From Candidatus Uabimicrobium amorphum (GTDB taxonomy: Bacteria; Planctomycetota; Uabimicrobiia; Uabimicrobiales; Uabimicrobiaceae), in NCBI RefSeq assembly GCF_009002475.1, contig NZ_AP019860.1:3596001-3660000 (forward strand): a stretch of 64,000 nucleotides of DNA, read 5' to 3'. The position numbers and the translations under genes were made by a program. Positions 9,466-18,845 of this stretch are shown piece by piece; positions within the stretch are counted from its first letter, which is position 1, and every line of letters begins with the position of its first letter. Under the pieces are notes generated by a model. It made no database searches. It was not told the origin of the DNA and saw nothing but the letters and a program-made list of their open reading frames with translations.

Positions 9466-10407
9466 CTACTTGCTGTGCTTCTGAAAAAACGTATCGATAA
9501 TTTCGACAACTTTTTCAATATTTTCCGGCACATCGTACAAACCAACATGACTTGCACCTTCAATTTCATGATATTCTTTTGCGGATGTTACTTTATCAAA
9601 GTAGGCTTTGGTGCAAATGGCCGTATCTGCCTCTGCCCCAACAATCCCGCAATAGGGCTGGATTAACTTGTCAGCATAATGTTCACCCAGATTCACTGCT
9701 GCGGTTTCAAAAACTGTAGAAATCAATACGTTGGTGAAGTTCGGATAAGTCTCTGTACCACCACGCGCTGTTCCGTAGTAATCGTAACCTTCAGCAAATG
9801 TCCCGGATAAATTAGGGTTTTTCTTCAAAAAGTCTGGATCAGTGTAACCGAAATAGTCATGCAAAACGGGTTCTCCGGTTTCAAACATCTTTTGGCGCGC
9901 AGCATTCGCTGCTTGAACCTGCTGAATAAACACATTACGATCAGCAAATTGCATCATATCCGAAGCCATCATCGCGCTGACAGAAGCAAAAGCTTTTACG
10001 CGCAAATCAGTGATAATTGTAGATGACATAATGTTACCCCCCCCGCAGAAACCGATACCATTGATACCTTCAACAAATGCTAGACTCCCAAGGTAGGAAA
10101 TCGCATTGCGTAGATCTTCCCACTTGCGTGTCATGTTTTCATCATCACGAAATTTCGGATCGTAGGAGTCGGATTCGCCTTTTGAACTGTAGTCAAAAGC
10201 CAGTGCCACATAACCGCGCTCCGCCAATTTTGGGCCGTAGTTCGCCAACACTTGATCCTTCACCTGTGGAAATGGAGGAGTCATAACAATGCCTTCATAG
10301 GTCTTTGTTGAATTAAAATTTTCTGGAGTATACAGTACACCAACAATGTTGATACCTTGGCTCTTAAAATTGATTTTGTTAGTACCTGGCTTTATTTCGA
10401 TTGTCAT
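9466..10407 (-). CDS. Alpha/beta hydrolase, dienelactone-hydrolase-like
   Basis: 313 residues from the ATG at 10405-10407, with AAGGAT 8 nt upstream. The fold is recognisable from GIVMTPPFPQVKDQV (oxyanion strand), ALAFDYSSKGESD, and the nucleophile elbow GIGFCGGGN, where Cys takes the usual Ser place as in dienelactone hydrolases. The late segment YHEIEGASHVGLYD supplies the catalytic His, and GIVGAEADTAI a likely acid. Homologues are often annotated as unspecific hydrolases or YcjY-like. It is followed by the AraC regulator, which probably controls it. The substrate is not known. Confidence 0.85.
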   Translation of the reverse strand: MTIEIKPGTNKINFKSQGINIVGVLYTPENFNSTKTYEGIVMTPPFPQVKDQVLANYGPKLAERGYVALAFDYSSKGESDSYDPKFRDDENMTRKWEDLRNAISYLGSLAFVEGINGIGFCGGGNIMSSTIITDLRVKAFASVSAMMASDMMQFADRNVFIQQVQAANAARQKMFETGEPVLHDYFGYTDPDFLKKNPNLSGTFAEGYDYYGTARGGTETYPNFTNVLISTVFETAAVNLGEHYADKLIQPYCGIVGAEADTAICTKAYFDKVTSAKEYHEIEGASHVGLYDVPENIEKVVEIIDTFFQKHSK

Positions 10408-10594
10408 AATATTTATCCTTTTCGAATTTGTGTTTAAGTCCATAAATGGCTGAATAGCTTATATATTATCGAACTATCCACCTAGCGTCGATAAACAAAA
10501 CTGCGTAATTTGGATACATTTCTGCTTTCATTACGACGGAGAAAATGTTCGTAAACATGTTGTACAAAACTCGCTTATTTGCTGCGGTATTCCT

Positions 10595-10975
10595 TTATCT
10601 CTTATTTCCATTGAAAGCGTCACGTAGTGGTGCTGTGTCATAAATAATAGTTAGTTTTAAAAATTGAGTAGCATCTGAAGAAATCTCAAAGATATCAACA
10701 CAATCAAATTCAAAATGTTCTCCATTTTTCATCTGCCAACGATAATTAAAGTGAAGAGCAACAGATGTCTTTTTGCTATCGGAATAAAATAGATCTAATA
10801 ATTTCGTATCCGAAGAAGTTGTATCTTCAAACAGTGTTTTATAAAACAGCTCCGCTTTTATTTCTCCATAAAGCGGTGAATAAACGACCGCTTCATTGTG
10901 AAATAGTTTAAGAACGCCCTCTAAATCTTTTGTATTAAGCGCCTCTAAATAAAGTTTACAAATGTCTAAAGACAT
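10595..10975 (-). CDS. NTF2-like (SnoaL-type) protein
   Basis: 126 residues from the ATG at 10973-10975, with GAAGGAG 7 nt upstream; earlier in-frame codons to 11086 look non-coding. The order helix-helix-strand with YLEALNTKDLEGVLKLFHNEAVVYSPLYGE, in which the residues after the second helix line a pocket, followed by long beta strands, is that of the cone-shaped NTF2/SnoaL fold. Such proteins range from isomerases to binding proteins, and no catalytic dyad can be named. It stands divergent to the crotonase gene, so the two promoters share the 205-bp gap. Confidence 0.7.
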   Translation of the reverse strand: MSLDICKLYLEALNTKDLEGVLKLFHNEAVVYSPLYGEIKAELFYKTLFEDTTSSDTKLLDLFYSDSKKTSVALHFNYRWQMKNGEHFEFDCVDIFEISSDATQFLKLTIIYDTAPLRDAFNGNKR

Positions 10976-11180
10976 AACGGCTCCTTCATTGAGATCTAAA
11001 AATGTTTTTGGAATTATCTTTACACAAAATATCTTTTGTGTGATAAAACGAAAAGTATAATTTTTTTGGCATATTGCAATGTTCAATAGACATCCAAGTT
11101 GCGCAATAAAACAACCAAGTGTAATGGCAACAAAAATTCTTACTCATAAAAAATAGAATTTACCAAGCGAGGAGCTATAA

Positions 11181-12002
11181 ATGAGCTATGATTACGAAAC
11201 GATACAAGTAAATCATCAAGATCATATTGTTGAAGTTATTTTAAATAGAATGGACTGCGGTAACTCTTTTAATCCGAAAATGTTTGAGGAAATAGGTAGT
11301 ATTTTTAGTCACCTCGAAACTTGCAACAAAACACGTGCTGTTATTTTGCGCGGAGCAGGCAAATCATTTTCTTACGGATTAGACCTAAAACAATCGATGT
11401 CCATGTTGAAACCTCTACTCCAAGGTGGTTTAGCACAACCCCGTAATGAACTTCGGCTCTTAATAGAAAAATGGCAAAATGCAATTTCGGCCCCTGCACG
11501 TCTCAAAATACCAGTGATCGCAGCTATACATGGTTGGTGTATCGGGGCTGGGCTTGATTTAATCTCTGCTTGCGACTTGCGATTTTGTTCCCAGGACGCA
11601 CTATTTAGCTTACGTGAAGCGCGCATGGGAATTGTTGCGGATTTAGGTAGTTTGCAAAGACTTCCAAAAATTATCGGCGATGCCGCAACGCGCGAATTAG
11701 CTCTGACCGCAAAAGATATTGATGCACAACGCGCTATGCAGTTAGGTTTAGTGAGCGCTGTGTTGGATTCTCCAGATGAACTTTGGCAACGAGCCCATGA
11801 AGAAGCTAAATGCATCGCAGCCAATCCACCTCTTACCATACAAGGGGTCAAACACATTCTCAATTTTCAAGATGGTAAGTCTATTGGAGATAGTTTGCAA
11901 TATACCGCTACGTGGAATAGTGCTTTCTTGCAATCGGAAGACTTTGCTGAAGCGATAGCTGCCTTTATCGAAAAACGTTCACCTCAATACAAAGGAAAAT
12001 AA
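11181..12002 (+). CDS. Crotonase-family enzyme, dienoyl-CoA isomerase-like
   Basis: 273 residues with GAGGAG 6 nt before the ATG. The oxyanion-hole regions are present: GKSFSYGLDL around residues 66-75, and GWCIGAGLDLISACDLRFC around 118-136. The segment MGIVADLGSLQRLPK places an Asp where delta3,5-delta2,4-dienoyl-CoA isomerase (ECH1) has its catalytic Asp, and the flanking Leu-Gln-Arg-Leu-Pro is typical of that branch. The classical hydratase Glu pair is not evident. It probably acts on unsaturated acyl-CoA in fatty-acid degradation. The gene is single and converges on the spermidine-synthase-like gene. Confidence 0.85.
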   Translation: MSYDYETIQVNHQDHIVEVILNRMDCGNSFNPKMFEEIGSIFSHLETCNKTRAVILRGAGKSFSYGLDLKQSMSMLKPLLQGGLAQPRNELRLLIEKWQNAISAPARLKIPVIAAIHGWCIGAGLDLISACDLRFCSQDALFSLREARMGIVADLGSLQRLPKIIGDAATRELALTAKDIDAQRAMQLGLVSAVLDSPDELWQRAHEEAKCIAANPPLTIQGVKHILNFQDGKSIGDSLQYTATWNSAFLQSEDFAEAIAAFIEKRSPQYKGK

Positions 12003-12029
12003 ATTCAGGTGGATTTCTTTTCGTATCAC

Positions 12030-14300
12030 TCAATCTCTGTATTTTCTCGGTAATTTACTCAACGCTTCTTCGCGAAAATTTTTCCATTTTACACCGTGTA
12101 AAAATTGTGATTTATGCTGTGTGATCGGAGTTGAAAATTCGATGAGAGGAAAGTCATCGGTGTTTAGAGGTCGTCCCTGATACTTCCATTCGCCCATGTA
12201 CAAAGAAAAAAACCTTTCGCTGTGCAAGAATTTATCTGTGGGAACGAGTATTTTTACACGTCCTGTTTTTAATGCAACGGAAAACTTTCGTTTTGTCTGT
12301 AGTTTGCGTATGCGTTTCTTTGTGTTAGCAAGGTTTACGACATCTTTTTTAAAGCCGATTAAAGCGACAAGAGGGTAACTGTTGCTTGCCTCTCCGCGCC
12401 ACAGTGAGGTGTTTGAGAAAACAGACGAAAAGCTGTTGGTTATAATGCGAAATTCTCGCTCTCCCATTTGATATAGAGGTAACCATTGGCAAAAAATACC
12501 ATCTTCTTTTAGTGATTTGTAAGCACTTTGGTAATGTTCTACTGTATACAAATATCCTGTATGACTATGCCACGGAACAAAAAGATCGGAGATAATCACA
12601 TCATAAAATTTATGTTTACGATAGAGGTGATGTCGTGCATCATTGACGATCACATTTACTCGCTTGTCTTCGAATATGCTGTCGCGTTCTCGGTGAAAAA
12701 ACTTCGCGGCGCGAACAACTTCGGGAATTAGTTCGATAATATCTATATGTTTTACTTGTTGATGTTGTAGAGCACCTTTTGCCGTTAGACCGGTTCCCAT
12801 TCCCAAAAACACAACATGTTGTGGTGATGGGTGAAGTAGTAGTGGAATATGAGTCTGTCTTTTTTCGCGTATCTCTGCAAAACTACTTCCTAAAGAGTAA
12901 TGGTTGTTTTGCGTTATTTTTAGATTTCCGGAACGTTTTTCCTTGATGACTTTTATAGGACCGTAAAATGTATCTTTTTGCCATATCACTTGGTGTTTTT
13001 TCCTTTGGTACTGGTGAAGCGGAGAAAAAAGACAGATCGCTAGTACTATGGCGTAAACAGGAAGAAAACGATATTTTTTTTCCGCAAAATGCCACAGAAG
13101 TATGATCGATGCGCACCAATACAAAATAGCAAAAAATATAAACGACGCGTAAAAACCGAGATGAGGTATCAATATAAATGTCGTGACTCCAGAGCCAATG
13201 GCTCCCGCAATAGTATTTATAAATGTAAGATTCCCAATTGTTTTTGCTTGTTGTGACTTTAGATGCCCCCAACACAGAGGTAAAATCATTGCCATCGTGG
13301 TAATGGGTAATACAACAACGCATAGATTAAATAAAAAATAGTAGGTGATGTATAAGGCAAAATTATTTGCAAAAATAAATAGTTTACCGTGTGTTGCGTA
13401 GTGAAAAAATTGTAGTGACAGTGGGAGAAAAAAAGATACGGCTAAACAAATCAGGACAAAATACGCGTGTGTTTTTTTCGCGAGGTAATTGGTCAAGAAA
13501 CTTCCCAAACTCAAACAAAATAGAAAAGAGCACAAAGTTGCTGAAAAATTGTAAACGCTGTTGTGTGAGATTAGAGAAAATTGATGGATGTAGAGAACTT
13601 CCAAACCTAGGATACTAAATCCAGAGAGAATGACCAAACAATACACCATTAGAGAAGTACTTTTGCTTTGTATATCGTCGTTAACGGGACAGTTGTCTTT
13701 GCATTTTATAGAAAGCATGAAAGCAACAAGTCCACATACAAAAGATATACTTGCTGCGGTGTGATTCGTACCTGTTATTCCCAAATAATAAATAGATAAC
13801 GTAACGGTGAACAATACCCCTGAAAATGCCCCAATGGTATTTAAAGCATACGAGGTGATAATGGGTTTACGCGAGTTGTGTTGTTGTGTTGCCAAAAATC
13901 TGGCAAAAGCGGGAAATGAATATCCGAGAGCAATGGTTGTTGGAAAAAAAATCATTGTTATACACGTTAATCGTAAAACGGTACGTACAAGTTCATGGTC
14001 GTGATTTATTCCAGGAAAGTTCATCGAAGTGTATTGTAATAGTGAAGGAACGCAAAAACTCCATAGACCAGCAAACATTTCGGCAATTGCGTAGTGTCGC
14101 AGAGGACCTTGCCGGCTATCTATAGTTTTGCCAGCCCACTTATAACCAATCGCCAAACCTAAAAAGTAAATGGTAATAACAATACCCGCTGACTGCGCGG
14201 TATTACCAAACAACAATCCAATTTGCCTGCTCCAGATAATTTCATAGACTAAAGCACTTACTCCAGAGAAAAATATAAGACTGTATAATAGTAGTTGCAT
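12030..14300 (-). CDS. Membrane protein fused to spermidine-synthase-like domain
   Basis: 756 residues with AGGAT 7 nt before the ATG. The first ~430 residues contain about 12-14 transmembrane helices starting LIFFSGVSALVYEIIWSRQ, the hallmark of bacterial fused MFS/spermidine-synthase proteins. The C-terminal ~290 residues form a SAM-type methyltransferase fold: GMGTGLTAKGAL, HIDIIELIPEVV, NDARHHLYR, VIISDLFVPW. The polyamine-synthase gatekeeping residues are only partly recognisable, so aminopropyl transfer is uncertain. Only 23 nt separate it from the response regulator of the efflux locus, so it is likely transcribed with it; whether it contributes to metal handling is unknown. Confidence 0.85.
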   Translation of the reverse strand: MQLLLYSLIFFSGVSALVYEIIWSRQIGLLFGNTAQSAGIVITIYFLGLAIGYKWAGKTIDSRQGPLRHYAIAEMFAGLWSFCVPSLLQYTSMNFPGINHDHELVRTVLRLTCITMIFFPTTIALGYSFPAFARFLATQQHNSRKPIITSYALNTIGAFSGVLFTVTLSIYYLGITGTNHTAASISFVCGLVAFMLSIKCKDNCPVNDDIQSKSTSLMVYCLVILSGFSILGLEVLYIHQFSLISHNSVYNFSATLCSFLFCLSLGSFLTNYLAKKTHAYFVLICLAVSFFLPLSLQFFHYATHGKLFIFANNFALYITYYFLFNLCVVVLPITTMAMILPLCWGHLKSQQAKTIGNLTFINTIAGAIGSGVTTFILIPHLGFYASFIFFAILYWCASIILLWHFAEKKYRFLPVYAIVLAICLFSPLHQYQRKKHQVIWQKDTFYGPIKVIKEKRSGNLKITQNNHYSLGSSFAEIREKRQTHIPLLLHPSPQHVVFLGMGTGLTAKGALQHQQVKHIDIIELIPEVVRAAKFFHRERDSIFEDKRVNVIVNDARHHLYRKHKFYDVIISDLFVPWHSHTGYLYTVEHYQSAYKSLKEDGIFCQWLPLYQMGEREFRIITNSFSSVFSNTSLWRGEASNSYPLVALIGFKKDVVNLANTKKRIRKLQTKRKFSVALKTGRVKILVPTDKFLHSERFFSLYMGEWKYQGRPLNTDDFPLIEFSTPITQHKSQFLHGVKWKNFREEALSKLPRKYRD

Positions 14301-14323
14301 AATTAGATCCTGAGAGGTGAGAT

Positions 14324-15001
14324 TTAAAGACTCTGTTCATCTTGGAGAATATAACCTATTCCATACACAGACGAAATCTTAAACGAATTACCTTGGATGT
14401 ATATTTTTTTACGTAAGGACTTTACCGTAGCATCCACGACATTGCTTCCAATATTGTAGGGTTCTTGCCAAACATGGTTCAATATTTGGGTGCGCGAAAT
14501 TACATGCCCTTCATTTGCCATAAAATACCGCAGTAGTGCAAACTCTTTTTTTGTTAAAGAAACAGGACGATCATCAATAAAGACCTTGAAAGAACCAATA
14601 TCTAAGCGTAGATTTCCAATTTCGACCACTTTGGATTCTTTTATATGTCTTCTCAACAGCGCTCTAATGCGCATAAGTAACTCTTCAAAGTGGAACGGTT
14701 TTGTCAAATAATCATCGCACTGTAATTCGAAACCTTGCTTTTTATCATTAAGTGTATCCTTAGCCGTCAGCACCAGAACGGGAACTAGTTTTTCTTTTTT
14801 GCGAAAAATAGACAGAAATTGGAAACCGTTCATCTTGGGAAGAGAAATGTCTAAAATAAGTAAGTCGTATTTTTGCGTTTCTATCTGCTGCAGTGCTGAC
14901 TCTGCGGTAGGGCAAGAGTCAACAGTAAACCCTTCTTCCGAGAGTCCTTTTGTAATAAAACGAATAACGCCCTCTTCATCTTCCACTAACAAAATTCTCA
15001 T
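14324..15001 (-). CDS. OmpR-family response regulator of the efflux locus
   Basis: 225 residues from the ATG at 14999-15001, with GGAGG 5 nt upstream. The receiver domain (1-118) has the acidic pair in LLVEDEE, phospho-acceptor D51 in LILDISLP, T/K in VLTAKD and KPFHFEELL. The winged-helix domain (125-222) includes SLTKKEFALLRYFM and VVDATVKSLRKKI. It most likely pairs with the kinase at 22206-23540: they bracket the efflux genes on the same strand. CusR/CzcR-type regulators of this family activate metal-efflux operons; the metal here is not shown by sequence. Confidence 0.92.
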   Translation of the reverse strand: MRILLVEDEEGVIRFITKGLSEEGFTVDSCPTAESALQQIETQKYDLLILDISLPKMNGFQFLSIFRKKEKLVPVLVLTAKDTLNDKKQGFELQCDDYLTKPFHFEELLMRIRALLRRHIKESKVVEIGNLRLDIGSFKVFIDDRPVSLTKKEFALLRYFMANEGHVISRTQILNHVWQEPYNIGSNVVDATVKSLRKKIYIQGNSFKISSVYGIGYILQDEQSL

Positions 15002-15138
15002 AATGCCTCCAGGTTTCCAATTGTAGAGGAGCTTATCCTCCGTAGGTAACAATATAACGTTTATTGTCAAAAGCTATAGTTTGATGAGTGCTCCTCTTAC
15101 AGAATGGTATTATGATTACTTTATTTGATCGGCCTTCC

Positions 15139-15624
15139 TCAATGATCGTGCCCGTGTCCAGAATGTCCATCGTGATGATCGTCATCGGAAGTTTCAATAT
15201 CAAGATTGAATCTTTTCCCTTCGAAATCAATGGCAATTCTTCCGTTTATATCGCCCTTTAGAGCACTGTCACTTACTTCGTAGTGAGATGCGTTATCGGC
15301 GACTTTTTGCGTTTTTAACTGTTTGGGACCATCGGAAGTTCTTAAGTTAATTCGCGGAGCGCTACTTATATTTTGTGGAGTTTTTCCATCTCCTCCCAGA
15401 ATATATAACGATACTTTTCCGGCTTCTTGATCATGTACAAACTCAACGTGAAGAGTTCCTCCTGAGTCGAGAATATTACCACCATGTGCACCTGCTTCAT
15501 GATGATGGTGACCATGACCGTGTTCTTCTTCATTATTATTTTTACTACTCGTAGGTTTTTGTTGATCGCACCCTAACGAAAATATTACTGCTAAAGATAA
15601 TAGTATTATAAAAAAGTTTTTCAC
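15139..15624 (-). CDS. His-rich lipoprotein of the metal-efflux locus
   Basis: 161 residues from a GTG (15622-15624) with AAGGAG 7 nt upstream; that AAGGAG is also the end of the pump gene, so translation is probably coupled. The signal peptide ends in the lipobox FSLGC. The mature protein begins with an EEEHGHGHHHHEAGAHGG cluster and ends DDHHDGHSGHGHDH, with a beta-rich core of ~100 residues between. The two His clusters suggest periplasmic binding of a soft divalent or copper-like metal, passed to or from the pump. I do not recognise the core fold by name. Confidence 0.8.
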   Translation of the reverse strand: MKNFFIILLSLAVIFSLGCDQQKPTSSKNNNEEEHGHGHHHHEAGAHGGNILDSGGTLHVEFVHDQEAGKVSLYILGGDGKTPQNISSAPRINLRTSDGPKQLKTQKVADNASHYEVSDSALKGDINGRIAIDFEGKRFNLDIETSDDDHHDGHSGHGHDH

Positions 15625-15628
15625 AAAT

Positions 15629-18600
15629 TTACTCCTTAAAGTTATCGTGTTTATTGGAACCTTTATCAGCTTCAAATGCAATGTACATTTCTTCTGTTGC
15701 AGAATCAAACGATTCCGGCTCTTCAGCAATCTTTTCCGCAGAGTTTTTACCAAACATCCAAAATAACGCTGGTATGACGATAAAGTCAAGTATGGTTGAA
15801 GAAATTAATCCGCCAATGATTACCGTTGCTACGGGGTAGAGAATTTCTCGCCCTGGTTCTCCTGGTGCAAGTGCGATAGGAACAAGAGAAATTCCACTTG
15901 TTAAAGCGGTCATCAAAACAGGAACCATACGCTCTTGTCCTGCACGAATAATCATTGCAGCACTAAAAGGAACACCTTCATCACGCATCAAATGAACATA
16001 GCGATCCAGTAGAAGAATCGAATTGCGTGCTGCAATACCTCCTAAAGAAATCAGTCCGACCATCGTTGCTACCGAAACAGCCTGCTTACTTATAATGATA
16101 TATAGCATCGCGCCAATAAACGCCATGGGAATACTGACAAGTACTAATACGGAAAAATTGATCGATTTAAAATGTGCAAAGAGCACTAAAAACATAATGG
16201 CGACAGATACAAAACTTAAAACAAATATTCTTTTTGTTGCATTGATCTGGGCAGCGTATTGTCCACCAATGCGGATGGAATAACCAGTTGTTTTGCCCAA
16301 TTCTTTTTCGATAGGTTTAAGCGCTTTTTGTACGTCAGCGATGACTTCACCAAGAGATCTACCAGCAACATTGTGTTGTACGACAATGAGTCGCGATACA
16401 TTTTCGCGATTTATGTTATTAGGCGTTTTACCTACCTCAACAACAGCGACATCCGACAATGGTATAGAAATTCCATGCTTTGTTCGAACCTTTAACATTC
16501 TAATTTTGTCTAGATTCTCACGGCTTTGTTTTTCAAGTCGCACGATCATCGGATATGTAAACGAACCTATTTGCATGCGCGATACTTCTTCGCCTTCTAA
16601 AGCAAGTTCTACAAGTTCCGCAATGTCTTCGACTGTCACACCTATTTGTGCAAGCTTGTCACGTTTAGGATTAATCACAATATGATCTAGAAGTAATTGC
16701 TGTTCCACATACAAATCGACAACGCCAGGAATGGACTTTATCGCTTGTTCGATTTTTTTCGCCACAGAACGCAAAACATCGAGGTCCTGCCCATAGGTTT
16801 TTATGGCCACTTGTGCTTTCACACCGGAAAGCATATGCGAAAGCATGTGGGAAAGTGGTTGATCTACTTCGGAAGGAAGTCCAGGAAACTCTTCTTTCAT
16901 GTGTTTACGAATGTCGGCAACAATCGCCTCACGTGGCAGATTGGCTTTGGGATCAAAAGTAACGATTATTTCGGTAATATTCACTCCGTGAGCATTTTCA
17001 TCGTTCTCTGATCGACCAGTTCTGCGTCCAACGTTTTTTACACCTTCTACTTTGGTTAAAATTCTTTCGAGGCGCCTTCCAAACTCATTAGAAGTTTCTA
17101 GTGCTACTTCTGGTGGCAAATACATATTGATTTGTGCCACCCCTTCGTTAAAAGGCGGTAAAAATTGCGTACCTCTTGTCAAAAGAAGAAAAACACTAAC
17201 AACGACCATCACTAAAAACACAGCAAAAACTTGCAGGTGGTACTTAATACTAAAGTCAATAACTCCTCCGACAAGGCTTTTGAGCTTGGAGACAACCCAG
17301 GTATCTGATTTTCTCTCCATACCTTTCATCTCAGAAAGTAAATAGTAACACAGTATGGGAGTCACGGTTAACGCGACAAATAAGGAAGAAGCAACGCTTA
17401 AGATATAAGCAATGCCGATAGGAACAAAAAGACGTCCTTCTAAACCAGAAAGAAAAAATAGTGGCAGATATACGACTATTACCAACAACGTTCCAAAGAG
17501 TATAGGTTTGCGAACTTCGCTTGATGCGCGAAAAATTACCCATAACTTATGTTTTGGTTTTTTGCGTTGTGAATTTTCTTTTAAACGCCGATAAACATTC
17601 TCCACGTCGACAATCGCATCGTCAACCAATGCACCAATGGCAACGGCCAAACCTCCTAAAGTCATGGTATTGATGGATAGATGGAACATATCAAAAATAA
17701 TTGCGGTCACGGCAACAGAAAGCGGAATCGCTGTTAAGGTGATAAATGTTGTACGAATGTTCATTAGAAACAACAGTAAAATAAAAAATACCAAAATACC
17801 ACCGTCGCGAACCGCTTCCATTACGTTATCAATGGCACGGGTAATGAAAATAGATTGTTGAAAAATATCAGGCACCAAAACAACGTCTTTGGGTAAACCG
17901 AGTTGTAGTGATTCTAACTCGTGGTTTATTCTTTTAGACAAAGATACCGTGTCAGTGCCTGGCTGTTTAAAAACAACCATAATCACACCTGGCCTTGAGT
18001 TAATACCAGCATCACCTACACGAATCGCCGCGGGGCCAAATTCAACTTGCGCAATATCTCTTAAAAGGATAGATCTTACCGGATCAAACTTGACCATTGC
18101 TTTTTCAAGTTGCTCTTTTTCAACAACACGTCCTGTTACTGTAATTGTTGGTCCTTTAGAACCTATATTGAGAAACCCACCTGCAGCATTCAAATTTGCC
18201 GTTTTGATGGCTTCGGCTACCTCATCAAGTGTAACATCGAAAAAACGAAGTTTATCCGCGTTCACCGTTACTTGAAGTTGCCGTGGCGAACCACCGATGG
18301 AAATGATTTGCGAAATACCGGGAATGGACAGCAAGCGATATTTTATTTTGTAGTCCACCAAAGCTCTTAGCTCCGTGGCTTTGGTTTTTCCGCTTCGGCT
18401 TTGTACTCCTACTAGCTGAATTTGTCCCATAATGCTCGAAATGGGAGCCATTTGCGGATTGGCCTGTGGAGGAAGTTTTGATTTGGCAAGTTGTATTTTT
18501 TCTTGAATGATTTGGCGATTTCGATAAATGTCTGTATGCCAGTCAAATTCAACAAAAACGACGGAAATCCCCAACCCCGAAGAAGAACGAACACGTGAAA

Positions 18601-18835
18601 CTCCTGTTGCGCCATTGAAAACTTGTTCTAGTGGTATGGTAATTCTTCTCTCGACATCCTCAGGAACCATGGAGTGGATTTCCGTAATTACCGTAACGAT
18701 TGGTCTGTTTAAGTCAGGTAGTACGTCAACGGGCATTTGTACTGCAACAAAGACGCCATAGCCAGCAATAAATAACGAGGCAATTATTACTAATAGGTGG
18801 TTCTTGAGTGAAAAAGCAATAATTCGGTTTAGCAT
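15629..18835 (-). CDS. Heavy-metal RND efflux pump (CzcA/CusA family)
   Basis: 1068 residues, the usual family length, with AGGAGA nine nt before the ATG. It shows the heavy-metal-efflux start (MPVDVLPDLNRPIV), twelve predicted helices in two halves, and a TM4 segment with GALVDDAIVDVENVYRRL. The Asp pair and Glu there provide proton relay. The VDDAIVDVEN version differs from the DFG..VDG and VDAAIVM versions I know for Zn/Co/Cd and Cu/Ag pumps respectively, so the substrate class is open. It sits ten nt behind its adaptor and completes a tripartite exporter with 18846-20471 and 20493-21932. Confidence 0.93.
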   Translation of the reverse strand: MLNRIIAFSLKNHLLVIIASLFIAGYGVFVAVQMPVDVLPDLNRPIVTVITEIHSMVPEDVERRITIPLEQVFNGATGVSRVRSSSGLGISVVFVEFDWHTDIYRNRQIIQEKIQLAKSKLPPQANPQMAPISSIMGQIQLVGVQSRSGKTKATELRALVDYKIKYRLLSIPGISQIISIGGSPRQLQVTVNADKLRFFDVTLDEVAEAIKTANLNAAGGFLNIGSKGPTITVTGRVVEKEQLEKAMVKFDPVRSILLRDIAQVEFGPAAIRVGDAGINSRPGVIMVVFKQPGTDTVSLSKRINHELESLQLGLPKDVVLVPDIFQQSIFITRAIDNVMEAVRDGGILVFFILLLFLMNIRTTFITLTAIPLSVAVTAIIFDMFHLSINTMTLGGLAVAIGALVDDAIVDVENVYRRLKENSQRKKPKHKLWVIFRASSEVRKPILFGTLLVIVVYLPLFFLSGLEGRLFVPIGIAYILSVASSLFVALTVTPILCYYLLSEMKGMERKSDTWVVSKLKSLVGGVIDFSIKYHLQVFAVFLVMVVVSVFLLLTRGTQFLPPFNEGVAQINMYLPPEVALETSNEFGRRLERILTKVEGVKNVGRRTGRSENDENAHGVNITEIIVTFDPKANLPREAIVADIRKHMKEEFPGLPSEVDQPLSHMLSHMLSGVKAQVAIKTYGQDLDVLRSVAKKIEQAIKSIPGVVDLYVEQQLLLDHIVINPKRDKLAQIGVTVEDIAELVELALEGEEVSRMQIGSFTYPMIVRLEKQSRENLDKIRMLKVRTKHGISIPLSDVAVVEVGKTPNNINRENVSRLIVVQHNVAGRSLGEVIADVQKALKPIEKELGKTTGYSIRIGGQYAAQINATKRIFVLSFVSVAIMFLVLFAHFKSINFSVLVLVSIPMAFIGAMLYIIISKQAVSVATMVGLISLGGIAARNSILLLDRYVHLMRDEGVPFSAAMIIRAGQERMVPVLMTALTSGISLVPIALAPGEPGREILYPVATVIIGGLISSTILDFIVIPALFWMFGKNSAEKIAEEPESFDSATEEMYIAFEADKGSNKHDNFKE

Positions 18836-18845
18836 TTAAGTTCTC

